DNA of 64,000 bases from Leptobrachium leishanense (GCA_009667805.1 CM019063.1:409362626-409426625); one strand, 5' to 3'; shown: positions 21,823-35,786, counted from the stretch's first letter. Translations and numbers: made by a program. The notes: generated from the sequence alone by a model not told the origin.

Positions 21823-22577
21823 TCATTATCCTGTGTGAGGTTTATATCAGAAATGCCATCTGTAAGCACTTGTGTTCTGCTTTGTATATAATTTTATTAT
21901 GAGCAAATTCATAGTAGAACATTTCTCCCTGGCACAGAGGGCTCCGTGAAAACGTTGATTTTCTAAACATTGCTTATGATGAAAATACAGGATTAATCAC
22001 ATAGGAGCAATGTCACTTGCCACTTGGGGAATGTATAATATATGGTTTTATAGTTTAAGTAAATGAAGTTTATTGTGTAAATTTAAAAAAAACAAAACTA
22101 TAAACGTTTTATCATGAAATGTGCTGCATTTAGCATATACTTTTGAACAGATATGATTATACTTGTTACCATTTCAGTGATGGACAAGTCTCCAGATATT
22201 CCCAGTGAATCATCTGCTTATGTTATAGGAGTGATTTTTTACATCAGTTTGTGTACTCACCTTCAGAGTTCATTAGCCTTGACATATGTTAAAGTGATGC
22301 AAGGTGTGTTGCCAGGATTTGGGACTCATTGTTTATATACGTTGGAAACCTTAAGTCTCAAGTTCACTTATTTTTTTATTAGACATTTTCATGATAATAT
22401 ACAAACATAAAACATATACAATTAAAGACTATGCAAATTACACATTATTACCTAATTTCCTCTCCTATTGTCAATTTCTTCAGCTTCAAATACATAATAC
22501 AGAAACCTATAAACACACCTTACACACTAACAATAGTACGTAAAACCGTCATCTCTTTCTGGTATTCCCAGACTTTA
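21823..22577. other. About 750 bp without a recognisable gene
   Basis: AT-rich, apparently low-copy sequence. The 85-codon frame at 22153 shows no domain or splice context that would support it. Confidence 0.4.
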
Positions 22578-23024
22578 GGCTAGGGTCAGACGAGCGTGAT
22601 TTCTACGGACTGTACGTCCTTGCACACGGACGTACGTCAGTACGGAAGACACAGTAGTGGCCACACAGTCCGTTTATTCACTGATGTATATTTTGACGGA
22701 TGTAGGAGGGAAAATAAATTAAAATGAAAAACCATTTTGTCCGTGAAAAATGCTGGACGTATAAATGCAGTCCGTCTGACCACGTTCCATCACTCACACA
22801 CAAAGCTATGCAGACGTTGCGGACGCAGCGCACTTTGTGCGGCCGTTCTAGGGGTTGTACGTTCTTGCCTGCCTTGCGTCCGTGGGTCGCGGCCGTTGTG
22901 CGTCCGCAGTTCAGTGCGGACGTACTTCGTGTGTGGGGCTCCAATGGGCTTTCTGTCATGCTATCACGGACGTACTTTTAGGCGCAATCACGGACGTGAA
23001 CACTACGCTCGTCTGACCCCAGCC
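22578..23024. mobile_element. TAA-MITE copy f (subfamily A)
   Basis: Begins GGCTAGGGTCAGACGAGCG and ends CGTCTGACCCCAGCC. Here the duplicated triplet is TTA (22575-22577 and 23025-23027), showing that the target consensus is TWA. 447 bp, close to copy c. Confidence 0.85.
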
Positions 23025-23369
23025 TTAGCAGTTTTTTTTCCATTTCTCCCCAAAATCATTCAACTTCTTTATCGGCCTCTCAATTTAAAAATTCCATTCT
23101 CCCCAGGTTTCTCCCTTCCCTTCTGCCAGGCCTAACTATCCCTTTATGCCTAAAGGTGTTTACCAGCTTTATTGCCATAAAAAGAAATAAATAAATTTAA
23201 ATTTCCTTTTTTTTCCCCCTCCCCTTTTAATTAAAAAAAAAACCACAAACATTTATATGTGCATATCAGTAAACACCTGCACCCATAATCCCAAAAATAT
23301 GTGCGTGTATCTAATAAAAATCTAATGGTGATAAAATGTGCTATTCTTAATAATATCTACTGTATACCT
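23025..23369. other. Low-complexity C/T- and A-rich spacer
   Basis: Pyrimidine-rich then A-rich sequence. No coding or terminal repeats. Confidence 0.4.
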
Positions 23370-24030
23370 CCAGTCTTGGAATTAAAACGTTATTAAAGCT
23401 TTGTCTTCCACTATGTCGATCCACTCTTTCCAATAAGCTATATCTCTACGGTTAGATAGATATTGTGCACTAATACCTCTCTCCATTTTACATTGAAATA
23501 ATAATTGTGTTTTTATATGATACCAATTAGGAGTGTTCACCGATTTCCAATTTCTGGCAATTAATAGTTTTACGGCCGTTAGATAGTGAATTATAAATTT
23601 TCTTGTCGGAAGATTTATATGCAGAAGGGCGGCAGCGGGTGTAATATTGATGGTAATGCCCACAAGAGTATTCAAATTATGGATACAGTTATGCCAAACA
23701 GGTTGTATCACTGGACAAGACCACCATATATGCAGAAAATCTGCGTTATCCCCACCACATCTCCAACAGTTTGCCTGCGCGTTACCATACATCTTGACAA
23801 GTTTTTTGGGACTAAATACCATCTATTCAGTAATTTATAGTGAAGTTCACATATATTTAAGCAGCGGATATACTGAAACACCTCTACTGATGATCGATAC
23901 CAGTCGCTTTTATTGATCTTAATAACTAATTCTTTTTCCCCCTTTTTTAAGGCAGTCGGTATGGTCTCTTTACTACATTCCACAATAGTGTTATGACACT
24001 TTGCAGCCAGTCCTTTCACCTTCATTTATT
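23370..24030 (-). pseudogene. Tx1/L1-like LINE ORF2 C-terminus
   Basis: On the - strand the first frame (24025 to 23708) gives SDWYRSSVEVFQYIRCLNIC and LHYKLLNRWYLVPKNL. The second frame, starting at 23822, continues NCWRCGGDNADFLHIWWSCP, then VWHNCIHNLNTLVG and HYLTAVKLLIARNWKS, ending DIAYWKEWIDIVEDKALITF and a stop at 23382. The CWRCGG-x8-HIWWSCP zinc-binding segment and the RNWKS tail are characteristic of L1/Tx1-type ORF2 C-termini. One frameshift separates the two halves, and the RT domain is missing, so the copy is dead. Confidence 0.75.
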
Positions 24031-25020
24031 TCAATGGATTACATTTAAAGATTTTTAGAAAGGCGATTTCAGGCTCGGGGTGACCATCATTTTAAAGAAT
24101 TTAAAAAATAGGTTTGGGGAGAAGACAATCTTTTTGAAACTCATGCCTTTGCTGCAGGTGATCTGGCTTTATGTCCTAACCAAGAAGAGACCTGATCTTA
24201 GAATACTCTTATAATAAGATGCAGGAAATTTGTAAACCCCTTCTTATTGAGATTTGAATGCTGGTTTAAAGGGACTCTCTAGCCACCATGATTGTTTCAC
24301 TGTGATTCTGTTGGGGTTTATAGTGTATCTAGATACAGGAACAGGGGTCAAGCTGAGGGGAACTAATAGGGATGCAGTTCCCTCACTATTTTAGTAAAGG
24401 GTACTTCATTCCCACTTGACAGACAAAATGGAAAGATTTGCTATGCAGGCACAATGTTATTAAAAGGTCTATATTTCATTTCGTTACGTTCCTACGGCTT
24501 GAGAATTTTGGAATACAGGGTAATGACAATTTCTTTGTATTTGCCAGAGAAATGGCATTCTCATACATAAGAGGTGTAAATCTATTTTTTTATCACCAGA
24601 CACATGGGTGGACAGATGTCTTTGAGTTCCTGCAAGTATTTTTTTAGGCCTTGACCCCTGTATAGAAAGCATCATTGACAGGCACATTAAAATCATAAGA
24701 AAACTAAAGATGGAAAATCCACTGATTAGACTTCAGCCTCGAAAGGTACCACAAAAGGTGGCGTCATAGTTATGTTCTCCATAAACTGGATGAGACACCA
24801 ATTTATGTATTGTATACTTGTTTTTATTGACAAACACATGAGTCTACAGAGTCAATACAGGCAGGGCCGGTCGCCTTTGCAGCTGCTACAGTCCCAGAAT
24901 GCCCCTTTCACTGAAATGACATTAAATAGTTTATATAAAGTGACCATTTAACATCTGGAGGCCTAATAGGAGGGTTAGGAACTAGTAGTGTGGCCAGGAG
25001 TAGCTCACCATTACTTCTAC
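24031..25020. other. About 1 kb without a recognisable gene
   Basis: Contains AAAGGGACTCTCTAGCCACC (24268), resembling a dispersed motif also seen as AAAGGGCCACTCTAA (32910) and AAAGGGAAACTATAG (33932). No domain found. Confidence 0.4.
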
Positions 25021-25027
25021 CTCTCAG

Positions 25028-26335
25028 GCTCGTTGCCTTGCGGTCCTCTTGGACGCCAATCTATCCTTTACTCCTCACATTCAGTCTCTAACCAAATCTT
25101 GCTACTTCCACCTAAAAAACATTGCACGCATCCGTCCCTTTCTTAATCCAGACTACTAAAGTGCTCTTCCATTCTCTTATCTCCCGCCTTGACTATTGTA
25201 ACTAGCTCCTTCTCTTTGGCCGTAAGGCTAGGGTCAGACGAGCGCATTCTGTGCGGACTGTGCGTCCGTGCACAACGGACGTACTTTCTGACTGACGACA
25301 AGGTAGTGGCCACACAGTCCATTTTTGTGGCTGACTTTTTTTTGAGTGATGTAGATGGAAAATAAATTAATATGAAAAACATTTTGTCCGTCAAAATGCT
25401 AGACGTATAAATGCAGTCCGTCTGACTTCGTTCCATCGCTCACACACAAAGCTATGGGGACGTTGCAGACACAATGCACTCTGTGCATCCGTTCTAGCGG
25501 ATTTACGTTCTTGCCTGCCGTGCGTCCGTTTGCCGCTTCCGTTGTGCGTCCGCAGTTCGGCGCGGACGTACTTTGTGTGTGGGGCTCCATTGGTCATAAT
25601 TATATGCTATAACGGACGTACAAAATGTGTGGCAACACAGACGTGATCAGTGGTCTCGTCTGACACGTGCCTAAGAGATCCCAAATTCTCCCTCTACAGT
25701 CTGTTATGAATGCCTGTGCCCAACTCATACATTTCACATCTCGCACCTCACATCTCTCCCCTCTGTCAATCTCTACACTGGCTCCCTGTTTCCCTTAGAA
25801 TCCACTTCAAGATACTGGTGCTCACGTACAAAGCTCTCCATAACTGCACCCCTGCCTACATCTCCTCCCTTATTAACATGTATATCCCATTCTGACCACT
25901 TCGCTCTGCCAATGATCTGATGCTATCAGTTCCTCGTACTCTCACCCTTAACTCCCACCTTCAGGACTTCTCCCGAGCTGCCCCCTTTCTATGGAACTCC
26001 CTTCCCCGCAACATCAGACTCTCCCCGTCTCTCCAGTCCTTCAAGAAGTCTCTGAAAAGACATTACTTCAGAGAAGCCTATAGGCTCACAACATGATCCC
26101 CCCACTATCATTTCCTGCTCCTCTTCCCATTCAGCCCTCCTGCAACCCACCACTCCACCTACCCTATTCACCCTCACCTAATGTGTCACCTCCTCCTCTT
26201 AGATTGTAAACTCTCAAGCAGGGTCCTCCGTCCTTCTGAGCCATGTGTGTAACATGTATGTATATTTGTTACTGTCTCTTCCATTATACAGCACTAAGGA
26301 ATTTATTGGCGCTTTATAAATACTTGTAATTGTAA
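25028..26335 (+). pseudogene. L2-like LINE ORF2 3' part, interrupted by MITE g
   Basis: Before the MITE the + strand reads LDANLSFTPHIQSLTKSCYF and HLKNIARIRPFLN. After it, following VMNACAQLIHFTSRTSHLSP, comes a clean segment SLHWLPVSLRIHFKILVLTY and KALHNCTPAYISSLI, then degenerate sequence ending with a 3' UTR (TTAGATTGTAAACTCTCAAG, GGCGCTTTATAAATA). These are the connection and C-terminal regions of vertebrate L2-type LINEs, distinct from the L2 subfamily at 3505. Stops and shifts show it is inactive. The MITE at 25226-25671 sits in the middle and is the younger insertion. Confidence 0.75.
25226..25671. mobile_element. TAA-MITE copy g (subfamily A), inside a LINE
   Basis: Begins GGCTAGGGTCAGACGAGCG, ends CTCGTCTGACACGTGCC, TAA on both sides (25223-25225, 25672-25674). 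More diverged than copies b, c and f. Confidence 0.85.
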
Positions 26336-26474
26336 CCTGCATGTTGTCCCATCTCTGCTGCTGTCACTGTTTACCTGGTGTGAATCTGTCCTCTCTATGG
26401 ACATGAGCCAATGATAGTAAAGTTAACTCTAACAGTAATCCTAAAAGTAACCCTAAACAAACACTAAACCGTAA

Positions 26475-26900
26475 GGCTAGGGTCAGACGAACGCATTTTT
26501 CGCATTGTCCGTGAAAAAGTGCCTTCGAACGAATGGACGTATTTTTTCATGGAATACGCGATAGCGGTCATGTGATGAGCATTTTCGTCCGTGATTTTGT
26601 ATGGATCATCAATACAACACTTTTTGCGTCTGGACGTGATGTTGGCCGGACATTAGCAGCATCTGACGTCTCCTAATCACGCACACATGCCGCTAGCGGA
26701 CGCAGCGCACTCTGTACGTCAGTACAAGCGGTTTGACGTTCTCGAAAAAATGCGTTTGTTTGCCGCTTGTGTTGCGCGGCCGCACTTTCGTGTGGCCGTT
26801 CTTCGTATGTTACCCGGCATTAAACGTCATTTGCTGCTAGCACAGCCGTGATTAAGTGTGGCTAAACGCACGTTAATACTGCGTTCGTCTGACCCTAGCC
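26475..26900. mobile_element. TAA-MITE copy h (subfamily B)
   Basis: Begins GGCTAGGGTCAGACGAACGC, ends CGTCTGACCCTAGCC, flanked by TAA on the left (26472-26474) and TTAA on the right. Interior with GAACGAATGGACGTA and CTGACGTCTCCTAATCACGC as in copies d, e and k. Confidence 0.85.
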
Positions 26901-26927
26901 TTAAACAAGCAAAAATACCAACCCCAA

Positions 26928-27400
26928 GGCTGGCGTCAGACGAGCGCACTATGTGTGCCTGTACTGACGTGCCTTCTGGTGTCCGTCGCAGCATTGAGAT
27001 GTTGCGACAGGGCCAGCCACACGCTGTTGCGCGCACACAAATTGTGTATGTAACAGTGGCCGTGCTGCGTCCGTGCAGCAGCCCTCTCCGTCAAAGCGCT
27101 AGGACGCACGTTGACGGAGCTGCAAAGCGCTAGGACACGCGTTGTCGGAGCTGCAAAGCGCTAGGACACGCGTTGTCGGAGCTGCAAAGTGCTAGGACAC
27201 GCGTTGACGGAGCTGCAAAGCGCTAGGACACGCGTTGACGGAGCTGCAAAGCGCGATTCTCCAAAGGAGGATCGAGCTTTGCAGCACTGAGCACACTAAG
27301 TGCGCTCAGCGAGGTGGCCAGACGGATGTCGAGTGGAAGGAACGTCCACTCTCACGGACGTTCCTTCCACCTCTTCAAATATGCTCGTCTGACGCCTGCC
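26928..27400. mobile_element. TAA-MITE copy i (diverged subfamily C) with internal tandem repeat
   Basis: Begins GGCTGGCGTCAGACGAGCGC, ends GCTCGTCTGACGCCTGCC then TAA (27401-27403). The left flank is CAA. The termini belong to the same family but the interior differs, holding five 31-bp tandem units and a hairpin (GGAACGTCC / GGACGTTCC near 27339-27366). Confidence 0.75.
27097..27251. repeat. 31-bp tandem repeat, five units
   Basis: The unit CGCTAGGACACGCGTTGACG plus GAGCTGCAAAG repeats at 27097, 27128, 27159, 27190 and 27221 with only a few substitutions. It lies wholly within MITE copy i. Confidence 0.9.
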
Positions 27401-27895
27401 TAAAACTAGTATTGTTTTTGTACCATTCTTATGTTAGAAAAAAATGCTGCAAGTAAAGTGTTCATGTGAGCAAAAACATACAGGGTTATTCAGAGAGTGG
27501 TGAAAACCAGGATAATGACTGGAGAAGTGAAAATTATAGGTTAAAATAGCCAAACCAGTGGGGGCGTGACCAGAAGTCGCGGTTGCAAATTGATGGAGTG
27601 GGGCTTACAAGTCCTGTGTCACGATACAGGTTCCGGGGCAGCAAGGTCAAGCCAATGTGCAATTAATGAGAGTCTTACAAGGCAGATATACAGTACAATG
27701 TATATAACAGATTTATTTGAAGGCATAGAAGAAACAACCAGAGGCAATAATAGAATATAGGAGGGGTTTTGAGAAAGAGGGAGAATGCTAAATAAATGAT
27801 AATCATGTAGAAGTTATACTGAAGGAATCGACAAGAATACTAGAACTGAAGATAGAATAGCAATATAATAAAGATGCAGATACTGAACAGGGGAT

Positions 27896-27933
<38 letters not shown>

Positions 27934-28327
27934 CACAGAGAGGGAAGGCAAAAGGAATATATATTATATACACAGGCTGCAGGTATAGACAAAAGGGGAA
28001 TTAGAAAGGAGACCGTATATAATTAGGCTATAACATAAATATACTTAAGAAGGGATAAGCGTCTGAAGCGGAGAGTACTAAAGAATATAAGAAACTGTAG
28101 ATCAGGAGAAATGGGAGCAATAGCGGTGAATAACCTTTAAAGGAATATATATAAATATATATCGGAGTCCTTATAGAACACTCTGATAATGAGTCCCAGT
28201 ATAGTCATAGGTAAATCCTTGTAATCCAAATGGAATAGGCTTGAGATCCAGGAAGTGTATAAGGTAATCAGGAGATCCAAAGATTCTTGAGAGGATAGGA
28301 TCCAGCAGAGTATGGGGTCATAGGGTT
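27401..28327. other. Non-coding; AT microsatellite at about 27900-27930
   Basis: Includes the terminus-like CAGGGTTATTCAGAGAG at 27480 and, at 27898-27931, a (TA)n microsatellite. The remainder is A/G-rich with nothing coding recognised. The sequence just after 27480 (GACTGGAGAA) has an inverted partner at 30117-30130 (TTCTCCAGTC), so 27480-30135 may be an old foldback element opened by later insertions. Confidence 0.45.
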
Positions 28328-28335
28328 CTTTAGGC

Positions 28336-29372
28336 CAGTGGTTCTCAACCTGTGGACCCTCAGGACCCACAATTGTCCTTGGTCATTAAGTCGCGACCCA
28401 AAAATAATTGAATTTCTGAAACCTAATAATTTATTCCACAAAACAACGTGTGCAATATTCTACAATGTATGCACTTTTTAAACAATTTCGTAAACAAAAC
28501 CGGGATTCTTTCCAAAAAGGAGAGTGCAGTAATCACAAAACTAGTGAAAACGAAAACGCTGCTGAGGCAAAAACCCAATAAAATAAACTGTAATTGAAAC
28601 ATATGAAATTAATTAGAATTTATGGGAAAACTGAGGAAGCTTCTTGCTCTAAATAAGTGTCTCAAAGTCTGGGGTGATGGTAGACAAAGCAACTCTAAAT
28701 TAAATTGCTACTGAAGGAATAATAAAATATTATAAAAAAAACTTAAACTCACCTGCTTCACGCTCCTCTGCCGTCCATCTCTGCCGCGTCGCATATTATT
28801 TTTTCACAGCAGCCTGCCCTCCCTGAGCCTGCGCAATTTGCGTAGCTGAATGCTACGCTAATTGTATAAGCTCAAGCTGGCCAAAAGATTGAGAAGTCTG
28901 CAGTTCGTGTCTGGCGCTGCCTGCTTCCTGAACCTACGCTCTTCAGTGCCTCAGAGAGACACTGAAGAGCAATGGAATAGCTTGGACCAATGGGAAAGCA
29001 CGATTGGCCAAAGCCATTCAAAAAAACACCTCCATGGGAGGCTGGCCTGTATAAATTTACTTTGCTTCACTGAGATGTGCATTGTGCGCAGTGGCTCCTG
29101 GTGTTGGGTGTACAGAGCATGCCACCAGTCACTGAGTCCCACCCCACACCTTCCCATTACAGATCCCCCCCCCACCTTGCCATTACAGAGTATTTTACCT
29201 GATGCAGCGGGTCCCAGGTGGTGCCTGGGAACAGAGGTAGCTGGGGCGCTGCAGGTAAGATGCATCAGCAGGTCCCAGGCATTAGAGAGGTCTGGGGCAC
29301 TTGCCCCGCGACCCAGTCCACCCCTGATCACGACCCACTTTTGGGTCACGACCCACCACTTGAGAAACACTG
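28336..29372. mobile_element. hAT (Charlie-like) non-autonomous element with perfect 8-bp TSD
   Basis: Begins CAGTGGTTCTCAACCTGTGG and ends CCACTTGAGAAACACTG. It is flanked by identical CTTTAGGC at 28328-28335 and 29373-29380, an exact 8-bp duplication. The interior next to the ends (CGACCCAAAAATAA, GGGTCACGACCCACC) is like other hAT-derived elements. The 213-codon frame inside (28862-29503) crosses the right end of the element and shows no transposase motif. Confidence 0.9.
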
Positions 29373-29380
29373 CTTTAGGC

Positions 29381-30713
29381 AGCTTGGAGGAAAAGCAGGT
29401 AGCTCCTTACAGCTTGGATATTTCCAAGACAATGTGGAAGCATTGGAAAACAGGTGTGGTCCAGTTTTATGCAGGAGTATTAGATGATCTAGGCAACACC
29501 TGAGCATTGCACAGGCAGAGGTGAGTATCGGTACTGCTATTGAAAGTCTCACTACTATGAGTCAGCACTAGGTTTAGGCTTTATATTACGCCGGCGGCGA
29601 CGCTCCTTACATCCTGTGATGGAAACCGGGCGTGAAGCGATGAACCCTGCTGTCTGCCCTGCTGTGCTGTGTCGCTTTTGGACACGGGCTGAAGAGACTC
29701 CCCCCCCCCATCGGTTTGTCCTTTTTTCCCGTCCCCCCTTTTTTTATTTTTTTCACCTTGAGAGGTTTACGCCACCCCTAGACATTTTTTTTTTCTCCCG
29801 TCTACCCCCCCCCTTAAGCAGAGTATTACTATATTTGCCGAATACCCTCATCTGAGGGTGTCCCCCCTCCACCCTGATTTTTCTCTATGACGCCTATGTG
29901 GACTCTTTTCTACCTGCTGTGTGATTTTTGTTTTATTGTATGCTGCTTACATGAAGACATGTTTTGGCCTTGCATGGCCATTTGCTTGCTAAAGTTCTGA
30001 TATGTCATTGTGAAACTCAAAAAACAAAGGATTTAAAAAAAAACAAATAGCCAAACCAGAAAAATTCTCACATTTATCTCACTTTCCAAATCGGCTATTT
30101 TTACCTCAAATTTTCAGTTCTCCAGTCATTCTCCACAAAAACAGCAACCACAATGAATGTTTCAGCCCTGTTAGGCCTCATCAGGAGGGTATAGCTGGCA
30201 CTCCTCTAGGAAAATCAAACTAGGGGTCCACATCTGGATTACCCTATACACTTATAGTGAGCAAAAACAACGTTTATGAGAGTGCTGAGGGGACAGGCAA
30301 CAGCAATAGTGGCCTGCCCTATGGGGAGTCCCCGCTCAGGTCTAATAAGGTTGGTGTTAAGGTGCATAGAGAAATTGAGGTGATTTTTCTGAAGGGAAAA
30401 AAATTACTTTTTTTCTTTTTCTAAAAAGGCAGATGAATTCACACTACACTCTTTAAAAAGCAAAATCTTTTTGTCCGGCAAGGTGGCGAAATTCCTGTAG
30501 GACACCCACACAGCTAAATTAAACGTTTGCAAAAAGGGACTGCCGTGTTGCCAAATGCAAGCACAAAGGAGATGGTAATCTCCAGTATGTGTTGTGGTGC
30601 TATCCATTGGACATGTCTCAAGGTACGTACACCTACAATTACATTTGCCTACCATGTATATTATACAGAAACAAAAAAGAACAGTGCACCTGGCAACTAA
30701 CGTAGTTATAGAT
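29381..30713. other. About 1.3 kb without a recognisable gene
   Basis: Contains C-runs and T-runs (29700-29815), and near 30150-30190 the words TTTCAGCCCTGTTAGGCC and TCATCAGGAGGG, reminiscent of a dispersed motif. No coding evidence. Confidence 0.4.
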
Positions 30714-30795
30714 GCAAAACGAGAGAAATCTCAATGTAGTCCTTCCTGGTAAAATCCTTTATAAATAAATAAAATAAATAAATAATATAAAATAT
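30714..30795 (+). mobile_element. L2 3'-tail fragment
   Basis: AAAACGAGAGAAATCTCAAT, then CCTTCCTGGTAAAATCC and an ATAAATAAATAAAATAAATA tail: only the last ~80 bp of the L2 element. Confidence 0.8.
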
Positions 30796-30996
30796 GTGCC
30801 ATAGGCAGAATCCAGGGGTGGTCACACAGGGGGCATTTGCCACCCCGAGCTTTAATCCCATTATAGGAGATACAGTACAGGGTATACAGATACCTATATC
30901 ACCGGTTCTATACACCCCACAAAGGAAAGTGAAGTGGCATTGGAAAGGTCAGAGTCACACCATGACAATGTAAAACCAAAGTAACAAAATATCTTA

Positions 30997-32609
<1,613 letters not shown>

Positions 32610-32611
32610 TA

Positions 32612-33645
32612 TATTCGGTGTTCCTTATTAGACCTATATAAGAATCCATAGCAAAGAAGTTGATTCCCTTTTTTCCTATCTAGCTTCCAAGCTTGTTGAA
32701 GCCAGATCCGTTAGACTTTGCTCCTGTTGTCTACATTCTGTTGTGAAGTAGATGCTGAGCAGGTGAATTAGCAAGCTGTTTGTCACCAGTAACAGTCAAT
32801 ACCGGAAGAAAAATTCACAGGTTCAAGTGTCAATTATCTTGTTTTTTTCGAACTGAAGCATATCTATACAAAACATACTCTGTTTAACCTTTAGCAACCA
32901 AACAGCTTAAAGGGCCACTCTAATAAAAAAACAAAACAACTATTTTTTTTGTTCTGAAATAATTGGGCAGATAATTTCATAATTTTTTTTTCTTTCAGTC
33001 GTAAATCTTTACCTCTTCTCCCATGGTGCGCGCTGCTCATTCCCATCAGCTCAGGACCTCTGAAATCTGCAAGTCCCTGCAGCTTTTTTTTAACACAATT
33101 TGGGTTCCTACGTGAATTATTGCATTGTGTGGGCTATGCAAATTGTGCATCACTTGGAACGTGGGTACTTTCTCAACACAAGTTCTATTCACAGAACCTA
33201 TCCTTTGGCTGCCTCCCTCAGGACGCTCGCTATCACAGTTCGTGCTGACATCAGCAGTGACCGATCTGGTGCCCGGGAGCCAGAAAACTCAAAATCTCGG
33301 CTGCCTAGTGTCGCGCATGTGGGCAGAGGAAACTCCTCAACTTCACACAGAGCTAGGAGCCAAACCAGGAAGGAGAAATGGGGACACACTACACAGCCTA
33401 AAAAACTAAAGTGGTTAGGAAGTGCAGGGGTTTCTTTTTAAGCCCTGTAGCCACATATGACCACATCAAGTGTGCAGTTTACCATGAAGCTCTTTTATTG
33501 TTTTAAATGCATTATCAAAGAGAATATCACATTATATTTTAGGCTTGACAGGTTTTCTGTATGATTTTAAATTCAGAAAATACCGGTTTACTGTAGAACC
33601 CTGCTGTATCAATTCATATTCCATGACAATCTGACAACTTCCTTT
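32612..33645. other. About 1 kb without a recognisable gene
   Basis: Overlapping open frames at 33100-33441 and 33125-33409 show no domain, and no splice-supported exon was recognised. Includes the AAAGGGCCACTCTAA motif at 32909. Confidence 0.4.
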
Positions 33646-33825
33646 TTTTTTTTTAAGAAAGGATTTTACCAGGAAGCATACATTGAGATTTCTCTCCTTT
33701 TCAAGTATGTCCTGGGTGGCGAGTATGCACCATTAGGTGTCTTGCCCAAGGACACTTACTGGAGAGGTGCTCTTGCTGGGATCGAACCCATGCCTCCCCA
33801 GGTTACCTCTACTCCACCCAGCCGG
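33646..33825 (-). mobile_element. LINE 3'-tail fragment
   Basis: Same fragment type as 2655-2855: T-run, GGATTTTACCAGGAAGCATA, CATTGAGATTTCTCTCC, GTATGTCCTGGGTGGCGAG, GGTGTCTTGCCCAAGGACAC. It is an L2-like 3' end in - orientation. Confidence 0.75.
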
Positions 33826-34969
33826 TACTTCCTTCAAGTTGTTTGTAATGTTCTATATATTGTTTTAGTATTTCTCGAGATATAAACATTAATTTGCATT
33901 GAATCATGACAGTGCATAGACTGTCATTATAAAGGGAAACTATAGAGTTAAAATGGGAGGGTTGGAAACAGATGGGTTAATATTAACTCACCCTGACCCC
34001 CTTTACACTCCCTGCCTCCTCACATTTTAACATTTTGGAGCTCCAATGGATGTTATAGCAGGAGGTATAGTAAGGATCCAAAACAAGGTCCACAGGGGCA
34101 AGAGACGCTGTCCATAAAGAAACCAAGGTCGGACCACGGTTCCAGGTCTGTACACAGTAAATGCAGAATAAGAAGTAGAGTAGGATAGGCACTAGGGAAC
34201 TGCTTCAATGTTGGAGCAGTGAGTGCCTGGTCTACCTGAGTTTATATAGACAGGGATTTTACTGGCTCCTCTCTCATGTTAAAGGCCGCCATGATTGACT
34301 TCATTGCTGTAAAACGCAGTCTGATCGCCATATTGGTGGGGCCTGGTTGCGGCATGTACCAATACTGCAGCCTAGTCAAGGTCTGAAGCCTCAGGCTTCA
34401 GTGGCCAGATGCAGGGGAGTGGGCATCTGGTATCCTTGGGGACTACTGCCGTAACAAGCACGGGAGCCAGGGACACAGACCCACTTTTGAGTGGTTTGTG
34501 TGTGTAAGGGCACCGAGAGGACTCAATTCTGCTGAGCGCCAGCCTGGCGAATAGGTGACCGCACCCGATGCTGGAAGGCAATCGGCCCTGTCATACTGTG
34601 ACCACAGCCTGTCACTTGACCACAGGAGGGATGGACACTACAGCGAGTGTTCAACTAATCCAATGGCTCTCAACTGCGAGCCATTGGTTTAGTTGAGCCA
34701 TTAGAATGGACCGCAACTGAGAGCCATTGGCGAGAGCTGGTTCCTGAAATGGGTCCCGCTTCCTGGAATTCTGTAGTTGCCAACATCATCGCTATCCCCC
34801 TGCACTCAGAGACCTTAATCAGCCCGCCTCCATTAGCTTACCCCTACTCAGTGGAGGAGAGGGGTTAAGACTCTTAGGGTACAGTGACTACTCAAATAAC
34901 ATTAAATGGTTACAATGTCTACAGGATGTGTAACAAATAATTAATGGAAAGGTTTGGCCACTTTGTCCA
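33826..34969. other. No gene; inverted repeat at about 34652-34695
   Basis: AACTAATCCAATGGCTCTCA pairs imperfectly with the following GAGCCATTGGTTTAGTT, and a further direct copy (GAGAGCCATTGGCGAGAG) follows. Otherwise no coding or transposon signature. Confidence 0.45.
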
Positions 34970-35786
34970 TGGCTTTGTTACCTATACCTTGCTCTGTTTG
35001 TATGTTTATCTGCCACTTCCTAATTTCAGCTGCAGTCAATATATTTTTGCTTAGTCTCTCACTGCATAATAATACAGACTTTTAAGGTAGCATGCCATGA
35101 TCTGCAGTCAGGGTTAATGTCTTTCAGCATCAGTATGTGGAGCTGCTGTTATGTAATTAAGGTAAAACTCCCTGACGCAAAGTTTAGTACACATTAACTC
35201 TTATTCACCTTTGCGTAGCCTTTGAAAAAAATTCAACCTTATAGCAAATGACAGGCTCGAACGCACATGAAATGAAGAAGAATTCTTGCTTAATAGTCTG
35301 GCATAATTACAAAACATAATATATTTCATTTTAAGAAATAGTTAAGCAATTTTGAAGACTTAAGATATGACTGCGTACCTGCCCCTCGCACACCCACAAT
35401 GAACAAAGCCGTACACAGATCTTAATTAGAGGCATCAGCATAAAGTACAACTCACCATAAAGAGATAACAGGGCGAAAGTGCATAGATAGCCGGCTGGGA
35501 ACCCACAGAATGGCATACACATGTTGTTTTCAAAGAGAACAATTCATGTGAGGCATTATCTAATAATCTGGTCAAAGCTGAAAATCCACAGTGACAATAC
35601 GGTTATACAATTTATTATTGCTTAACTCTTATGTATTGTATTATATAGATGTGATCATTAGTGTTGATTTCCATGTTAATTCAGAGGTTTGTGAAATGCC
35701 AGCTGAAGAAGACTGTGCTGCCATCTTTTTTGTATCTCATGTAGCATTTGCCCACTAGGAAAATATCTGAGACTTCAATAATGTAT
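34970..35786. promoter_or_regulatory. Repeat-poor stretch, candidate conserved non-coding element
   Basis: Between about 35010 and 35370 the sequence is AT-rich, complex and matches none of the repeat families in this window. It carries homeodomain-like words such as TTATGTAATTAAGG and CATAATTACAAAACATAATA. It lies about 10 kb upstream of UCP1. The call rests only on texture. Confidence 0.2.

Noticed and set aside
8618..27400. Cys/Arg-rich open frames recurring in MITE copies (for example at 8626, 15694, 22737)
   Set aside because: They track the CGTCCG-rich MITE composition on both strands, and frames are not conserved between copies.
28862..29503. 213-codon frame on the + strand
   Set aside because: It crosses the right boundary of a hAT element and has no transposase or other domain pattern, so it is a chance frame.
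33100..33441. Two overlapping open frames of 94-113 codons
   Set aside because: No recognisable domain, no splice sites, and the two compete with each other in different frames.
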